A stretch of DNA of 34,740 nucleotides from Akkermansiaceae bacterium UBA5689 (GTDB taxonomy: Bacteria > Verrucomicrobiota > Verrucomicrobiia > Verrucomicrobiales > Akkermansiaceae), in contig DIHT01000071.1 in assembly GCA_002420305.1 (NCBI GenBank), positions 1 to 34,740 of the forward strand, given 5' to 3'. This document shows, piece after piece, positions 8,687 through 16,744 of the stretch. How positions within the stretch are numbered: position 1 is the stretch's first letter; the number at the start of each line of letters is the position of its first letter. Both the position numbers and the translations under genes were made by a program. A model generated the notes under the pieces. It was not told the origin of the DNA and did not search any database. It worked only from the letters and a program-made list of their open reading frames with translations.

Positions 8687-8956
8687 CTACCAGCTGGACT
8701 TTGTCACGCCGGGAATCAGCCCTGCTGATGCCATCTCGCGGAAGGTGATCCGAGAGAGTCTGAAGCGACGAAGAAAGGCCCTGCGGCGACCAGTCACCTC
8801 ACAGCGATTGACCACGCGAGTGGGGCTTGCATCCCTTGGCAGCATGCTTAGACCGATATAGTCCTTCTCCTTCTTCAGCTTGTGCCGAAGGTCCTTGAAC
8901 TTCTCGACAGTCTTCTGCTTGCGCTTGTTTCGCTCTATCCAGCACTTCTTTGCCAT
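8687..8956 (-). CDS. rpsN: 30S ribosomal protein S14, zinc-free form
   Basis: An 89-residue S14 of the 30S subunit head. The start (AKKCWIERNKRKQ) and the conserved C-terminal block NRCEVTGR, FRLSRITFREMA and GLIPGVTKSSW identify it. It lacks the two CxxC pairs of the short zinc-binding form and has the longer N-terminal extension, so it is the zinc-independent type. It stands outside any large ribosomal protein operon and is followed by the FmdB and CNNM/CorC genes. The bases before the ATG are C-rich (ACCCCCCCTCCC), so there is no Shine-Dalgarno sequence even for this highly expressed gene. Confidence 0.97.
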   Translation of the reverse strand: MAKKCWIERNKRKQKTVEKFKDLRHKLKKEKDYIGLSMLPRDASPTRVVNRCEVTGRRRAFLRRFRLSRITFREMASAGLIPGVTKSSW

Positions 8957-9018
8957 GGGAGGGGGGGTCTTACGTGGATTCTGGGCCGATTCAAGGGTTT
9001 TTTACCCCGTGAGGCTAT

Positions 9019-9024
9019 TTGACA
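9019..9024 (+). promoter_or_regulatory. Possible -35 element (TTGACA) for fumC
   Basis: A perfect TTGACA lies 100 bases before the fumC ATG in the divergent gap between rpsN and fumC. No good -10 hexamer is found at 16-18 bases downstream, so it may not be a functional sigma-70 promoter. Confidence 0.25.
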
Positions 9025-9124
9025 AGGGGAGAAGCTAGGAATCAAGCCTCTCCGGCGCCATTTCCTGAAGATTCCTCTGCACTCGTTACTTGCAACAGGG
9101 ATCTTGCGGCGTAGTTCTAGGACT

Positions 9125-10531
9125 ATGAGCGATACTCGCCTAGAACGAGACTCCATGGGAGAAATGCCGGTCCCCGCGGAGGCCCTCTACGGAGCTTCCA
9201 CCCAGCGGGCGGTCCTGAACTTTCCGATCTCCAACGAACCCGTTGAATCTGGTGTCGTGCATGCTTTTGGCCTGATCAAATGGGCTGCTGCGCGTATCAA
9301 CGGCGAGCTGGGCCATATCCCTGCGGATAAAACTCCCCTCATCGAGCAGGCCGCACGGGAGGTCTATGAGGGAAAGCTCGATGATCAATTCCCCGTTGAT
9401 GTCTACCAAACGGGTTCTGGAACCTCGACCAATATGAATGCCAACGAGGTGATCGCCAACCGCTGCGCACAAATAGCCGGGGTAGAGATCGATGCGGACA
9501 GGGAGACGAAACCCGTACACCCCAACGATCATGTGAACCAGGGCCAGTCATCGAATGATACCTTCCCCACCGCGATGCACATCGCCGCAGGGGTGGCTCT
9601 CAAGGAGGATCTTCTCCCGGCCCTGACCGCACTCCGCAACAGCCTTCAGGCGAAGGCCTCGGAATTTCATGAAGTGCTCAAAATCGGACGCACGCACCTC
9701 ATGGACGCAACTCCGGTTCGTCTTGGGCAGGAATTTGGCGGTTACGCCATGCAACTTACCAGAGCCACAGATCGGGCACACAAGGCACTCAAGGCCCTTC
9801 ACGAACTAGCACTGGGAGGAACCGCGGTCGGGACAGGACTGAATTGCCATCCCGACTTCCCTCCGAAAGCCATTGCCTTCATAGCAGAAAAGACAGGCAT
9901 CGAGTTCCGCGAGGCCGAAAATCATTTTGAGGCCCAGTCAGGAAAAGATGCCCTCGTTGAGTGCCATGGACACCTCAACACTATCGCAGCCAGTCTTTAC
10001 AAAATTGCTAACGATATACGACTCCTCAGCTCGGGTCCTCGATGCTCAATTGGTGAAATCTCACTCCCGGCAACTCAGCCCGGATCGTCCATCATGCCGG
10101 GCAAGGTCAACCCAGTCATGAGCGAAGCCGTCACCATGGTCGCTGCCCGCGTCTTCGGCAATCATTCTACTGTCACCTGGTGTGGCGCCAATGGGCATTT
10201 CCAGCTTAACGTGATGATGCCCGTGATGGCGAAATGCGTTATGGAAAGCATTCGTCTCCTCACAAACGTCTGCGGTATTTTCAGGGAAAAGTGCGTTGAG
10301 GGGATCGAAGCTCAGGTTGACCGATGTAACGAGCTCATTGAGTATTCACTTTCCATGGTGACCTCATTAGCGCCCGTGATTGGCTACGACAAGGCCAGCA
10401 ATATTGCCAAAGAGTCCGTGGAATCCGGAAGAACGGTTCGAGAATTGTGCTCCGAACGCCTTGAAGAACTTGGCCTCACCGAAGACCAGCTGAATTCCGC
10501 TCTCGATGCCGGAAAAATGGCAGGTGACTAA
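9125..10531 (+). CDS. fumC: Fumarate hydratase, class II
   Basis: Interconverts fumarate and malate in the TCA cycle; class II enzymes are iron-independent homotetramers. The ATG at 9125 gives 468 residues, matching E. coli FumC (467); an in-frame TTG at 9104 would add seven residues without support. Family motifs are GSGTSTNMNANEVIANR near residue 98, HPNDHVNQGQSSND near 133, GRTHLMDATPVRLGQE around 185 with the catalytic histidine, and the superfamily signature GSSIMPGKVNP near 320, which contains the catalytic serine. It stands alone on the plus strand, divergent from rpsN and convergent with a small gene. A weak TAGGA precedes the start. Confidence 0.97.
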   Translation: MSDTRLERDSMGEMPVPAEALYGASTQRAVLNFPISNEPVESGVVHAFGLIKWAAARINGELGHIPADKTPLIEQAAREVYEGKLDDQFPVDVYQTGSGTSTNMNANEVIANRCAQIAGVEIDADRETKPVHPNDHVNQGQSSNDTFPTAMHIAAGVALKEDLLPALTALRNSLQAKASEFHEVLKIGRTHLMDATPVRLGQEFGGYAMQLTRATDRAHKALKALHELALGGTAVGTGLNCHPDFPPKAIAFIAEKTGIEFREAENHFEAQSGKDALVECHGHLNTIAASLYKIANDIRLLSSGPRCSIGEISLPATQPGSSIMPGKVNPVMSEAVTMVAARVFGNHSTVTWCGANGHFQLNVMMPVMAKCVMESIRLLTNVCGIFREKCVEGIEAQVDRCNELIEYSLSMVTSLAPVIGYDKASNIAKESVESGRTVRELCSERLEELGLTEDQLNSALDAGKMAGD

Positions 10532-10566
10532 GGCTCCCACTTCCCTTTGCAGCACATGAACCGCTC

Positions 10567-10583
10567 GAAGGGCCCGCCCCTTC
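10567..10583. terminator. GC-rich hairpin between convergent genes
   Basis: GAAGGG and CCCTTC form a perfect 6-base stem with a 5-base loop, 35 bases after the fumC stop and 24 bases from the end of the facing gene. It could serve both strands, but there is no T-run on either side. Confidence 0.35.
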
Positions 10584-10607
10584 CTCGAAATTGTCCCGAT
10601 CAGAATT

Positions 10608-11027
10608 TTATTCACATCCCGAGCGCAGGAGGCTGCAAGGCAGTAGCAGGAGAGGCAGCAACAGCAGAAGCCATGGGCTGAGTACAGCCCCACGAATCTG
10701 AGCACGTCCCTCATCGACGCACGCGAGTTCCACCGAGAGGTAATGGGGGCCCCGCTGGACCTTACGACTCGGCTTCTGCCAATCCTGTGAACGACAAAGG
10801 TCGCCTCCTAGAGTCACATTGACTTGGGGATAGTTCATCTCGCTCCGAGTGAGATCGAGTGACAGCCTTGGGTTTACCGGAGCCAACAACAGCTGTTCTT
10901 TCTGATCGTGACGACAATCGAGGGCCGACCCTGGGAGCAGAGGTTCCGAGTCTACTGGAAGGCTCGCGCTTACGGCGTTGAGGGACAGCAGGAGCAAGCA
11001 TGCTGCAAAGGAAAAGTTAGTTTTCAT
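10608..11027 (-). CDS. Small exported protein with C-terminal membrane anchor, unknown
   Basis: A 139-residue protein I do not recognise. Residues 1-22 form a clear signal peptide (MKTNFSFAACLLLLSLNAVSA). The middle is a polar domain with a few cysteines (near residues 38, 77 and 102) that could form disulfides outside the cytoplasm. The C-terminus is a leucine-only hydrophobic block (WLLLLLPLLLLP) followed by SLLRSGCE, so the protein is probably anchored with its domain outside. The real-gene call rests on the signal peptide, the anchor and a -10-like site 44 bases upstream. No homologous family can be named. It could be a terminal domain of a larger ancestral protein. Confidence 0.55.
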   Translation of the reverse strand: MKTNFSFAACLLLLSLNAVSASLPVDSEPLLPGSALDCRHDQKEQLLLAPVNPRLSLDLTRSEMNYPQVNVTLGGDLCRSQDWQKPSRKVQRGPHYLSVELACVDEGRAQIRGAVLSPWLLLLLPLLLLPCSLLRSGCE

Positions 11028-11345
11028 GAGCCCGGAGCAGTTGAAGGAACAAGGCCATCAGAGCTCGGACATTATCAGTGCATATGAATATTTTTTTTGT
11101 TCGGATTCCCGGCCTTTTTGCCTCTCCGAAATAGCTTGGCTCTCCATCGCCCAACCGCTCTTCCAAGGGCGATAAAAAAGGCGTCCAGCCAGGTTTTCTC
11201 CTTCAGGAAACAACCTCCGACACTCGTTAGGAAAGCCCCATTTTGATTAGGTTCCCAAGATCAAAAGGCACTCTAATTGACTTGGGGAGGTGTATCTTTC
11301 TGCACCACAGGAAGCGGCATCTCGGCATTCTGAAAATCCATCAAG
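11028..11345. other. Intergenic region between glnS and the small exported protein gene
   Basis: This 318-base stretch has no supported gene. It holds an A/T-tract (11091-11098), a candidate -10 for the downstream small gene, an inverted repeat at 11146-11152/11167-11173 (ATCGCCC/GGGCGAT, 14-base loop) and an AT-rich inverted repeat TTTTGAT/ATCAAAA at 11241-11247/11260-11266. Neither repeat has a T-run on the minus strand, so the glnS terminator is not obvious. Confidence 0.4.
11071..11076 (-). promoter_or_regulatory. Possible -10 element (GATAAT) for the small exported protein
   Basis: Read on the minus strand, GATAAT matches five of six -10 consensus bases and lies 44 bases before the ATG at 11027. 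A run of eight A lies about 15 bases upstream in place of a -35 hexamer. Confidence 0.3.
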
Positions 11346-13031
11346 CTACTTTTTTGCCCACGAATCGCGCAGCCCGATGGTCCGGTTGAAGACGGCTTGC
11401 GACCCCGGAAGATGATCGTGAGAATCCGCACAAAAGTATCCCAAACGCTCAAACTGACAGACGAAACCCGGTGCCTCTGCGGCCAACCCGGGCTCTAGTT
11501 TTACATCCTCAATAACTTGAAGCGAATTGGGATTGAGAACCGACATGAATCCTCCCTCCGCGGTCTCAGGACTCTCATCGTCAAAGAGGCGATCGTATAG
11601 GCGCACCTGAGCATCTTCCGCCTCACAAGCATTGACCCAGTGGATCGCGGCCTTGCAGACAATTCCCTCAGGGGGAGACTGTCCAATTGTGTTTGGAATA
11701 AACTCCACGTGAACTTCGGAGACTTCTCCAGTAGTCGAATCGATCTCATGATCTACATACTGCACGATATACCCACCCCTGAGGCGAACTGCCCGGCCAG
11801 GGGCGAGACGAAAATATTTCTTTGGAGCTTCCACTACAAAGTCGTCCCGCTCTATCCAAAGCTCACGCCCCAAGGTCAGCTTCCGAGAGCCTGCGGCAGC
11901 GTCTTCCGGATTATTCTTTGCTTCGACTTCCTCTCCTTCACCAGCTCCCATGTTGACCAGCACCAGCTTGAGAGGATCAAGAACTGCCATCCGCCGGGGC
12001 GCATCCCGGTTCAGTAATTTTCTCACCTCATTTTCGAGCCTCGCCACATCCGTAATTCCCTTAAACTTTGTGATTCCAACATCTATGCAGAAATTACGTA
12101 TTGCCTCGGCGGGAAAGCCGCGACGCCGAACACCTGACAGCGTGGGCATCCTGGGATCATCCCACCCATCCACTTTTTCCTCCTCCACGAGCTGAAGGAG
12201 CTTTCGTTTACTCACAACCGTGTAATTGAGAGTCAACCGTGAAAACTCAATCTGCCGAGGCACTGCTGGCACCGGACAATGTTCAATAACCCAGTCATAG
12301 ACAGGCCGATGAACCTCAAATTCCAGCGTACAGAGCGAGTGGGTAACGTGCTCATGAGCATCCTCAAGAGGATGGGCGAAATCATACATTGGATAAATAC
12401 ACCACTTGTCTCCCGTATTATGGTGACCCTCATGCAGGACCCGATAAATAATTGGGTCTCGCATGTGCATGTTGGGCGAAGCCATGTCAATTTTGGCCCG
12501 TAAGACAGCCTCTCCGTTGCCAAAATCACCAGACCGCATTTTTTTGAAAAGGGTCACATTTTCCTCAACTGGCCTGTCACGATAAGGAGACTCTCTCCCC
12601 ACCTCCGCCACGGTTCCATGAGCGGAACGGATCTCATCGGGAGATTGCTCATCCACGAAGGCCTTTCCCTGCTCAATCAGATGCATGGCACAATCATAGA
12701 AAAACTCAAAATAGTCGCTGGCGAAATAGATGTGCTTCCCCCAGTCGCAACCAAGCCACTTCACATCCTCCTGAATGCTATCAACATACTCCTGCTCTTC
12801 CTTGGACGGATTGGTATCATCAAACCGAAGGTGAAATTCCGAGCCCGTGGCAGAGTTCTCCTGGGCGATACCCCACCCAAGACAGATCGCCTTGGCGTGT
12901 CCAAGGTGCAGGTAGCCATTGGGCTCTGGAGGGAACCGAGTTACGATTTTATCATGCTTTCCGCTTGCCAGGTCCTGCGAGATGATCTCACGAATAAAGT
13001 CACGCTTAACTGATGGATTGTCCTCGCTCAT
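11346..13031 (-). CDS. glnS: Glutamine--tRNA ligase
   Basis: Charges tRNA-Gln with glutamine directly, in the cytoplasm; 561 residues against 554 in E. coli GlnRS. The class I signature is HLGHA at 42-46 within FPPEPNGYLHLGHAK, which distinguishes GlnRS from bacterial GluRS, and the KMSKS-type loop is VVSKR at 272-276. The C-terminal two beta-barrels that read the anticodon are present (RLRGGYIVQYV to the end). Presence of GlnRS suggests tRNA-Gln need not be made by the amidotransferase route here. The ATG overlaps the stop of the upstream M20 dipeptidase gene in an ATGA, so the two are likely co-translated. Confidence 0.97.
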   Translation of the reverse strand: MSEDNPSVKRDFIREIISQDLASGKHDKIVTRFPPEPNGYLHLGHAKAICLGWGIAQENSATGSEFHLRFDDTNPSKEEQEYVDSIQEDVKWLGCDWGKHIYFASDYFEFFYDCAMHLIEQGKAFVDEQSPDEIRSAHGTVAEVGRESPYRDRPVEENVTLFKKMRSGDFGNGEAVLRAKIDMASPNMHMRDPIIYRVLHEGHHNTGDKWCIYPMYDFAHPLEDAHEHVTHSLCTLEFEVHRPVYDWVIEHCPVPAVPRQIEFSRLTLNYTVVSKRKLLQLVEEEKVDGWDDPRMPTLSGVRRRGFPAEAIRNFCIDVGITKFKGITDVARLENEVRKLLNRDAPRRMAVLDPLKLVLVNMGAGEGEEVEAKNNPEDAAAGSRKLTLGRELWIERDDFVVEAPKKYFRLAPGRAVRLRGGYIVQYVDHEIDSTTGEVSEVHVEFIPNTIGQSPPEGIVCKAAIHWVNACEAEDAQVRLYDRLFDDESPETAEGGFMSVLNPNSLQVIEDVKLEPGLAAEAPGFVCQFERLGYFCADSHDHLPGSQAVFNRTIGLRDSWAKK

Positions 13032-13053
13032 GATGCCGTCTCTATCGAGGCAA
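13018..13053 (-). promoter_or_regulatory. Inverted repeat enclosing the glnS start codon
   Basis: On the minus strand TTGCCTCG (13053-13046) can pair with CGAGGACAA (13026-13018), eight pairs with one bulged A, leaving the ATG overlap of the two genes in a 19-base loop. The left arm is in the M20 gene and the right arm in glnS codons 2-5. It may make glnS translation depend on ribosomes finishing the upstream gene. This is inference. Confidence 0.3.
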
Positions 13054-14374
13054 GTTTGTCAAAAAGCACGCGGTTGAGACGAATCCCTCCCTCAAAATTC
13101 TCAACCGCGAAGTTCTCATTGGGAGAATGGATCTGACAATCGGGAAGAGCGAGACCCAGCAATAGCGTATCAACTCCAAGAACCTCCTTGAAGTCTTGGA
13201 TGATCGGGATGCTTCCTCCCTCCCGGATCAGGACTGGATCAGATCCAAAAGTCTCACTGAGTGCCTGCTGGGCAGCTTTGCCGTGGGCCGAGTGAGGATC
13301 TGTGTAGTAGGCCTGCCCATGATGCCCCCGGGTCAACTCTAGGGACACTCCCTCGGGACAATGCTTTCTCAGGTGAGCCTCAACCTTATCCATCACGTCC
13401 ATAGGATCTTGGTGGGGAACGAGCCGGAAAGAAAGTTTCGCAAAGGCCTCCGCAGGCAAAACAGTCTTTGATCCTTCACCCTGATATCCGCCCCAGATTC
13501 CATTCACCTCAGCCGTGGGACGGGCCCAAAGCCGCTCGGCGGAGGTGTAGCCACTCTCTCCGTACGTGGAAGGTGACCCCGTAACCTTGAGCAAATCTTC
13601 CTCTCCCATACCAGGGACCGCACTCCACATCTCACGTTCCCATTCCTCGAGAGCAGCAACATCGTCGTAGAAACCCTCTATTGCCACACGTCCATCGTGA
13701 TCATGCAGGCTCGCCACCAGCTGCCCAATTACCGTGGCAGGGTTTGCCACTGCCCCACCGTAAACACCCGAGTGAAGATCGCGAGCTGGCCCCCGCACCG
13801 CAACCTCACAACACGTGATTCCACGTAAACCGTAGCCCATGGTTGGCACACCCGGAGCTACCATCCCCGTGTCAGAAACCACGATGACGTCACAAGCTAG
13901 CTCTGAGCGATGCTCCTCAAGAAATGGGCGCAGATTTGGAGAGCCTATCTCTTCCTCTCCCTCCAGCAACATGATGAGGTTCACCGGCAATTCCCCACAC
14001 TCTTCGATCGTTTCCGTGATGCCACAGAGATGAGCGAAGAACTGCCCCTTGTTATCCGTCGCTCCCCGAGCCCAGATCTTTCCATCACGAATCACCGGAT
14101 CAAATGGATCGCTGTCCCATAGCTCAAGTGGATCAACCGGTTGAACATCATAGTGCCCATACACCAGCACCGTCGGCCTGTCAGAGTCATGCGTGTTGCG
14201 CCCAATCACAACCGGATGTCCATCCGTATCATGGATCGCACTCTGCAATCCGGCTGAAGTCATGCGAGACGCCAGCCATTCAGCACAAGCCCTTACATCC
14301 GCATCGTGGCGGGAGTCCGTCGAAACACTGGGAAAGCGTAACAACTCAAAAAATTCGTCAATCCAGCGGCTCAC
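13028..14374 (-). CDS. M20-family metallo-dipeptidase
   Basis: A 448-residue cytoplasmic peptidase of the M20 family, of the dipeptidase/carnosinase-like branch. Metal-binding and catalytic residues are visible: His74 and Asp76 in VYGHYDVQPV, the bridging Asp107 in ARGATDNKGQ, the catalytic and metal Glu pair in LLEGEEEIGS (about 140-141), a ligand Asp in VVSDTG (near 167) and the dimerisation-domain histidine in DLHSGVYGG. It should bind two zinc ions and cleave small peptides. The start is a GTG (SRWIDEFFELL follows) with no Shine-Dalgarno sequence and a TATAAT only three bases upstream. It is the first gene of a pair with glnS. Confidence 0.93.
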   Translation of the reverse strand: MSRWIDEFFELLRFPSVSTDSRHDADVRACAEWLASRMTSAGLQSAIHDTDGHPVVIGRNTHDSDRPTVLVYGHYDVQPVDPLELWDSDPFDPVIRDGKIWARGATDNKGQFFAHLCGITETIEECGELPVNLIMLLEGEEEIGSPNLRPFLEEHRSELACDVIVVSDTGMVAPGVPTMGYGLRGITCCEVAVRGPARDLHSGVYGGAVANPATVIGQLVASLHDHDGRVAIEGFYDDVAALEEWEREMWSAVPGMGEEDLLKVTGSPSTYGESGYTSAERLWARPTAEVNGIWGGYQGEGSKTVLPAEAFAKLSFRLVPHQDPMDVMDKVEAHLRKHCPEGVSLELTRGHHGQAYYTDPHSAHGKAAQQALSETFGSDPVLIREGGSIPIIQDFKEVLGVDTLLLGLALPDCQIHSPNENFAVENFEGGIRLNRVLFDKLASIETAS

Positions 14375-14377
14375 AAT

Positions 14378-14383
14378 ATTATA
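14378..14383 (-). promoter_or_regulatory. Perfect -10 hexamer (TATAAT) abutting the M20 start
   Basis: On the minus strand TATAAT lies three bases before the GTG start codon. If it is a real -10, transcription would begin at or just inside the coding region, giving a leaderless or nearly leaderless mRNA; otherwise the true start is downstream or the match is chance. No strong -35 is seen. Confidence 0.35.
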
Positions 14384-14435
14384 ATGGGTAGTTTAGTTTG
14401 TCTTTGTCAGGAATCCGGTGACCTCCACCGACATT

Positions 14436-14801
14436 CTAGCGAAGCTTTCCGCGCACATCCTTATACTCCTTGATAATCCGCAGAAAATCATAGAGGCCCA
14501 AAAGGAAGAGGAAGATAGCGAGAAAGGCACATCCCGCCCAATAAAACAGAAATCTAAGCGGTGCCTCTTCCAGCCAGGAAGCAAGAGGCCAGTTTCCAAG
14601 CGCGAACACCGCAAGGAGCGCCACAATCGTATAGAAAATAATTCTCCTCCGGGTCTCACGAAGCTGCAGAAAAGCCCTTGCCGCAATTACGGCAAAAGAA
14701 AACCAGCTCATCTTCCTGCGCATTGAAATCAGCATCTCCCGGGAACCCGCCAAGGTCAAATCCAGAGAAGGAACCCAGTCGTAATCTCCCCTCCCAGCCA
14801 C
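14436..14801 (-). CDS. Small two-helix membrane protein, unknown
   Basis: The frame gives 121 residues from a GTG at 14801, four bases after the amidase stop. Two membrane segments are clear, IIFYTIVALLAVFALGN and FLFYWAGCAFLAIFLFLLGLY, with a short loop and a basic C-terminal tail (RIIKEYKDVRGKLR) that would face the cytoplasm. An alternative start is the ATG of MRRKMSW at about 14720, which has GGGAG some 12 bases upstream and would give a 94-residue protein without the odd N-terminus. It very likely forms an operon with the amidase. I recognise no family. Confidence 0.65.
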   Translation of the reverse strand: MAGRGDYDWVPSLDLTLAGSREMLISMRRKMSWFSFAVIAARAFLQLRETRRRIIFYTIVALLAVFALGNWPLASWLEEAPLRFLFYWAGCAFLAIFLFLLGLYDFLRIIKEYKDVRGKLR

Positions 14802-14805
14802 GGGG

Positions 14806-16296
14806 TCATTTTATGCGCTTCTGCTCGAAAGCATAACCCATGGAAAGAAGGCGAGCTTCCGAGAATTGAGGTCCCATGAAGGATAATCCAACCGGCAAAC
14901 CATCTGCCCCTCCCATCGGCACGGTAAGATGAGGATATCCGGATACCGCTGGAAGCGTCGTACATGCTCCCTGAAATTCGTCTCCCCCCTCAAGATTGAC
15001 TGGAAACGCCCTCCCCGTAGTCGGAGCAATCAAGGCCACGCATTGATGTTCTGTGAGGAGCCGGTCAATCCCCTCCCTCCCTGCCAGCCGCCTTGCCTCT
15101 GCCACAAGTCCTGGCAGTTCCGGATCTTCCCCACCTTTGGTTCCCTCCGATCGCTCAAAGATATCCTGCCCGAAATGGGGCATAACCACTGAAGCGTGGG
15201 ATTTGTTGTATGCGATGATATCCGCAAGTGTCCTCGTGGTGACAGAAGGAGGCCTTCCTGAAAGATACACATTCAGGTCTCGCTTGAATTCCCGGAGAAG
15301 GATCTCCCACTCAAGCTGGCTGATTCTTCTCAGGTCTGGAAGATGATCGATCTCAACCAGCACAGCCCCCGCCCGCTCCAGAGTTCTCCGGGCAGCGGCA
15401 AAGGCGGCTGAAACCGAGTCGTCATACAATCCGCAGAGGGGAGTAAGAACCCCGAGCCTAAGCCCTTCAAGAGCTTCCAGATCCAGAGAATCCTCATAAT
15501 TCGTCGAGCCCTCTCCAGCCATTGCACTTAAAGCCACAGCAGCAAGTCTCACCGTGCGAGTCATCGGACCAGGGGTATCCTGACTCTCCGAAATCGGAAC
15601 AATTCCATCACACGAAAGCAGCCCAACCGTTGGTTTCAGCCCGACGACACCGCACATTGCCGCCGGACAGGTAATTGATCCATCTGTCTCGGTTCCGATG
15701 GCAATCTCTACGAGTCCGGACCCCACAGCCGCGCCACTCCCCGAACTTGACCCACATGCGCTGCAGGAAGCATCAAACGGGTTGGTTGTCAGGCCACCTA
15801 CACTGCTCCATCCGCTCGTTGACGCTGTCGACCGGAAGTTCGCCCATTCCGAAAGATTCGCTTTGCCCGCAATGAGAGCTCCCGCACGCCTCAAATTTGC
15901 AACCACCGGAGAATCTGTTCCTGCATGATTATTCAGCAGCGCTCGCGAGCCCGCCGTAGTGGGCATTCCTTTGACATCAATATTGTCCTTCACCAAGACC
16001 GGGACGCCGTGAAGAGAGCCACGTTCTGGCATCAATTCAATCACATCCAACTGCCCCTGCAGATCCGGAGAGATCGCAAGAATTGCGTTGCAGCGATCGT
16101 TCTGCTCCAACCTCTCAAGCACAAAGCTCTCGAGTAATGGCTCAGTCTCTTCCACTACCTTCCTTTTAAAAAGGCCGGCCACCAAAATAGCAAGGAGAGC
16201 GACAAGCCACGCCACCACTATGTATTTCAGGAGCCACCTCAAGAGGGCAGCAACCGTAACTGGGCGGGAGGCATCACCTCTCATGAGGAGACTCAC
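14806..16296 (-). CDS. Membrane-anchored amidase-signature enzyme
   Basis: A 496-residue amidase-signature hydrolase that cleaves an unknown amide. The catalytic triad can be placed: Lys103 in VLVKDNID, the cis-serine Ser183 in the GSSSGSG loop, and the nucleophile Ser207 in TDGSITCPA. The rest of the fold follows (GVVGLKPTVG, DTPGPMTRTV). Unlike GatA, it begins with a long hydrophobic helix at about 13-42 (LLKYIVVAWLVALLAILVAG), so it is anchored in the membrane, as in FAAH-like enzymes, and there is no sign of GatB or GatC nearby. GlnRS in the same window makes a GatA role less likely. The start is GTG at 16296; an ATG at 16284 is an alternative. The small membrane protein follows after four bases. 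Confidence 0.88.
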   Translation of the reverse strand: MSLLMRGDASRPVTVAALLRWLLKYIVVAWLVALLAILVAGLFKRKVVEETEPLLESFVLERLEQNDRCNAILAISPDLQGQLDVIELMPERGSLHGVPVLVKDNIDVKGMPTTAGSRALLNNHAGTDSPVVANLRRAGALIAGKANLSEWANFRSTASTSGWSSVGGLTTNPFDASCSACGSSSGSGAAVGSGLVEIAIGTETDGSITCPAAMCGVVGLKPTVGLLSCDGIVPISESQDTPGPMTRTVRLAAVALSAMAGEGSTNYEDSLDLEALEGLRLGVLTPLCGLYDDSVSAAFAAARRTLERAGAVLVEIDHLPDLRRISQLEWEILLREFKRDLNVYLSGRPPSVTTRTLADIIAYNKSHASVVMPHFGQDIFERSEGTKGGEDPELPGLVAEARRLAGREGIDRLLTEHQCVALIAPTTGRAFPVNLEGGDEFQGACTTLPAVSGYPHLTVPMGGADGLPVGLSFMGPQFSEARLLSMGYAFEQKRIK

Positions 16297-16337
16297 AGAA
16301 TCACACCGAAAGCACCACGGAGGTCACTCCCCGCGCT

Positions 16338-16676
16338 TTACTGGGCAGGCGAATCCTTGCTCTCAGGAGCAGACTCGGGAGCAGACTCAGGAGCAGCACT
16401 TTCTACTGGCTTTTCCTCAGTCGTCTCAGGAGCGACCTTTTTTGCGGCTTTCTTTGCAGCCTTCTTAGCTGCTTTCTTGGCGGTTTTTTTCACCGCTTTC
16501 TTTGCCGTCTTCTTAGCAGCCTTTTTTGCTGCTTTCTTCGCCGCTTTTTTGGCAGACCCACTCTTACTCCCTGAAGACTTCTTCAGGGCGATATTCGATT
16601 TGGTTTGCTCCCGCCTCCGTTTGAAATACTGCTTTCGGCGTCGACGTTTCTGAACCTTGTTATACTGCTTACCCAT
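16338..16676 (-). CDS. Lys/Ala-rich histone H1-like protein
   Basis: A 112-residue, highly basic protein in three parts: a basic start with RRRRK and KRRR (residues 1-32), a central array of KKAA/KKTA/KKAV tetrapeptides (about 43-82) like the tails of eukaryotic histone H1 and bacterial HctB/AlgP-type proteins, and an acidic, proline-rich tail with APES repeats (95-106). The central array should bind DNA or RNA non-specifically and help compact the nucleoid. The basic start is typical of a verrucomicrobial family. The acidic tail could shield the basic part. It is divergent from the rRNA methyltransferase gene with 68 bases between. The bases before the ATG (CCCACCTT) contain no Shine-Dalgarno sequence. 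Confidence 0.85.
   Translation of the reverse strand: MGKQYNKVQKRRRRKQYFKRRREQTKSNIALKKSSGSKSGSAKKAAKKAAKKAAKKTAKKAVKKTAKKAAKKAAKKAAKKVAPETTEEKPVESAAPESAPESAPESKDSPAQ
16359..16394 (-). repeat. Three tandem 12-base units encoding APES
   Basis: Three near-identical 12-base units encode APES-APES-APES in the acidic tail of the histone-like protein. Confidence 0.7.
16431..16550 (-). repeat. Tandem 12-base repeat encoding KKAA units
   Basis: About ten units of 12 bases encode KKAA with variants KKTA, KKAV and KKVA. Such coding repeats are prone to gain or loss of units by slippage while keeping frame. Confidence 0.85.
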
Positions 16677-16744
16677 AAGGTGGGTACGGCCTACGCGTCT
16701 GCCCGCCAGCTTTCAAGATAAATCTCCCCCCAATTTGCTGCTTC

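Noticed and set aside
11146..11173. Inverted repeat ATCGCCC/GGGCGAT as a glnS terminator
   Set aside because: On the minus strand no T-run follows the stem, and the loop of 14 bases is large; kept only as a note in the intergenic entry.
10978..11175. Plus-strand open frame opposite the small exported protein
   Set aside because: It overlaps the start of a frame with a clear signal peptide on the other strand; its own sequence shows no domain or signal.
14416..14430. CGGTG-ACCTC-CACCG hairpin after the small membrane protein gene
   Set aside because: Five pairs with no T-run; too weak to call a terminator.
16357..16653. Plus-strand frame rich in FAAF/FLAA opposite the histone-like gene
   Set aside because: It is the mirror of the KKAA repeat; the basic protein on the minus strand is the recognisable family.
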